Below, piece by piece: positions 62,292 to 64,000 of a DNA stretch of 64,000 nucleotides. Numbering within the stretch: the first letter of the stretch is position 1; each line of letters begins with the position of its first letter. Source of the DNA: Zizania palustris (lineage: Eukaryota > Streptophyta > Magnoliopsida > Poales > Poaceae); the NCBI GenBank assembly GCA_019279435.1, contig JAAALK010000079.1, positions 82,454,162 through 82,518,161 on the forward strand. Direction: 5' to 3'. Below the pieces are notes generated by a model. It searched no databases. It worked only from the letters and a program-made list of their open reading frames with translations, and was not told the origin of the DNA. Both the position numbers and the translations under genes were made by a program.

Positions 62292-64000
62292 ATGTCGGGT
62301 CGGAAGGGCGCAAGCACGGTTCCTATGCGGTGGTCAGCCCGCACCGCCATATTTGAGCCTGCTCTAGTCACCACTCTGGATCCTCCAGCCGTCGCATCCG
62401 CCGAGGCGCCCAGTACAGAGCCAAACCAGGCTCCTGGGGGGATGCTGGAGGCTCCGGGTCCTGCTGGCCATACGGAGCCGGGCTCTGTCAACCCCTCAGG
62501 GCTCCAGGAGGGGCCTTTTGAGGCGCACCCCCCATGCAGGCCCCCGGCGGTGGCCCTCTGGACCGACTACATCCGCTCGCAAGATTCGGAGACTGCCTCC
62601 GGAGGAAGCGGGAGCCAAGCTGATGCCCTGGTAGCCGAGAATGCCAGGTTGAAGGCAGAGCTGGCCCAATGGCGCCAGGAGGCATCACTCCGCCCTCCGG
62701 AGCCCTCCCGAGCGCTGGGGGTTGCGGTCATGGCCTTGAGCGACGATGAAGATCAAGTGGAGGAGGAGAACGCGTCGTACGACGAGGAGTCTCCCCTGCA
62801 CCCCGACCTCCAGAGGGTGCGTTTCGACTCAAAGTTTCGTGCCGCCAAGCTCCCCAAATACTCCGGAGATTCCGACCCTGGAGAATTCGCCCGCTCGTAC
62901 GCTCTAGCAATAGAAGTGTGCGGGGGGAATCGCGACACCATGGCCAAATGCTTCCCTCTGGCGCTCGAAGGAATTGCTCTCCGGTGGTTCTGGTCGCTGC
63001 GGCCCGGAACCATCCGTTCGTGGGATCAACTGAAGAAGAAGTTCGTCAACAACTTCTAGGGGACATTCGTGGCCCCGATGTCGACCGGGAGCCTCATTCA
63101 GGTGAAGCATCAACCTGGGGAGATGCTACGGCAGTACTCTCAATGCTTCGCGCACACCAAGGCCCAAATTAAGGGACTCTCGGCCTCCTCGGTCATCGAT
63201 GCCGCCCGGGAGGGCATCACCCACCCGGGCCTCCTCGATAAGCTTCATCGAAAGCCGATTTCCTCGGTGGCACAGCTCATGACGTACTTCGAAGAGTATG
63301 CTCGGTCCGAGGAAGGCCAGCTGCGTCGACAGGCGATGATTGTTCCTGTCCGGGCCTCAAACGCCAAGGTGTACGAGGCGCCTCCTGATCTCGACCGAGG
63401 GGTCCGCCCCGTTCCAGACCTTCGTCACCAAGACTTCGGCCGCCAAGACTCCGTTCACCGGGACTCTCGGCGAGGTCGAAAGCATCTTCGAGGGGAAGTC
63501 CTCAGCATTACCCTGAGGGGCCCCGCCAAGCACCCGCACACCTCCGGCGGAGGGCGTCCCTCCGGAGCCAGGGCTCCACCAAGGGCATTTCTCGGAGGGG
63601 CAACTCTCTACTGCAGAGTCCACGGTGAGAACCGGAGCCATGACACTGACTCCTACCGGACCATCCTCGCCCTCTGAAACGACTACCTCGAGAGAAACTC
63701 CGGCCGCGGCTCCACCGACAAAGGAGCTCTTGTCCCCCGCCCCGACGCTGTCCAGGTAGTCGGGCGCCGGAACGAACCAGAAGCTCTGGGCCTAGCTCCG
63801 GAACTCGGCAGGGTCCAGGCCCCCAAGATCGAGGATGGAGCGGACCGAGGGAAGCGGGTGGTCCTTCCCATATCCAGAGGAGGAGTTCTGGGAGCCATGT
63901 CCAAGCGTCAACGAAGGGACTACGTCCGGGAGGTCGTACATATCGGCACCTCAAGCTTCTCCATGCTTCCCGAATGGTCCCACATCCCCATCTCCTTCAC
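62292..64000 (+). pseudogene. Gypsy gag-pol (N-terminal part) with two in-frame stops
   Basis: The ATG at 62292 opens an Ala/Pro-rich N-terminus, then a heptad-rich stretch (ALVAENARLKAELAQW). The gag domain proper follows: LPKYSGDSDPGEFARSYALA, then LEGIALRWFWSLRPGTIRSW. The frame is stopped by TAG at 63057 (after KKKFVNNF), continues in frame with QYSQCFAHTK and MTYFEEYARSEE, is stopped again by TGA at 63675, and stays open to the window edge (GVLGAMSKRQRRDYVREV, typical of the linker before protease). No frameshift is needed. Both stops fall inside conserved sequence, so this copy cannot make full Gag. Confidence 0.88.

Larger units (their letters stand above)
61739..64000 (+). mobile_element. 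Ty3/gypsy retrotransposon, 5' part, truncated by window edge
   Basis: Plus-strand element with a complete 488-bp 5' LTR, primer site and stop-interrupted gag leading towards protease at the right edge. LTR, primer site and gag style fit the RIRE2-type (non-chromovirus, Tat-related) elements of rice. The sequence before the LTR ends ATATT (61734-61738), the expected left copy of the target duplication. Confidence 0.88.

Overview
The window is nuclear DNA of a grass (Poaceae). A rice relative (Oryza) is my best guess, from the mix of transposable elements, the GC-rich first exons and the intron style; the species cannot be fixed from sequence alone. Only about 8-9 kb is ordinary host gene space. 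Most of the rest is mobile elements, often nested, plus many small tandem repeats.

Layout. (1) 1-7582: part of a Ty3/gypsy element on the minus strand, with an open gag-pol running off the left edge, an extra ORF upstream of gag, an initiator-Met primer binding site and a complete 2.9-kb 5' LTR. It sits inside (2) 7583-10613: a plus-strand Ty3/gypsy chromovirus remnant (RT, RNase H, integrase, chromodomain) broken by four in-frame stops. That remnant abuts (3) a 5'-truncated F-box-associated-type gene (10614-11516). (4) 13020-23870: a complete Copia element of Sirevirus type on the minus strand. Its two 2002-bp LTRs are identical by eye and it has an AGTAG target duplication, so it inserted very recently. 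(5) 24050-25060: degenerate gypsy pol. (6) 25.1-37.2 kb: gene-poor DNA with MITEs, several tandem duplications, an array of hairpin-forming units and a fragment of a ROP/RAC GTPase exon.

(7) 37.2-53.6 kb is the gene island, all on the plus strand: a seven-exon galectin-domain GT31 galactosyltransferase (hydroxyproline O-galactosyltransferase type, 654 aa), a six-exon prolyl 4-hydroxylase with a C-terminal ShKT domain (319 aa), and a small CLE signalling-peptide gene with an intron immediately after the CLE motif. Between the first two lie a non-autonomous LTR element (42346-45249, TSD ACCTT), a non-autonomous CACTA element (45386-46251, TSD TCC) and a Tourist-like MITE (47498-48014, TSD TAA).

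(8) 54.8-60.4 kb: an LTR-like fragment and an L1-type LINE on the minus strand with an intact 1202-aa ORF2. (9) 61016-61465: a 136-bp tandem array. (10) 61739-64000: 5' LTR, primer site and stop-interrupted gag-pol of another Ty3/gypsy element, running off the right edge.

The host genes form a suggestive set. Prolyl 4-hydroxylase makes hydroxyproline, GT31 GALT enzymes add the first galactose to hydroxyproline of arabinogalactan proteins, and CLE peptides are a class of secreted signals that carry hydroxyproline. The CLE leader contains a perfect 14-bp hairpin whose 3-nt loop is an ATG opening a six-codon upstream ORF. In the transposons, nearly every in-frame stop can be explained by a C-to-T change at CAG or CGA, as expected from deamination of methylated cytosine.
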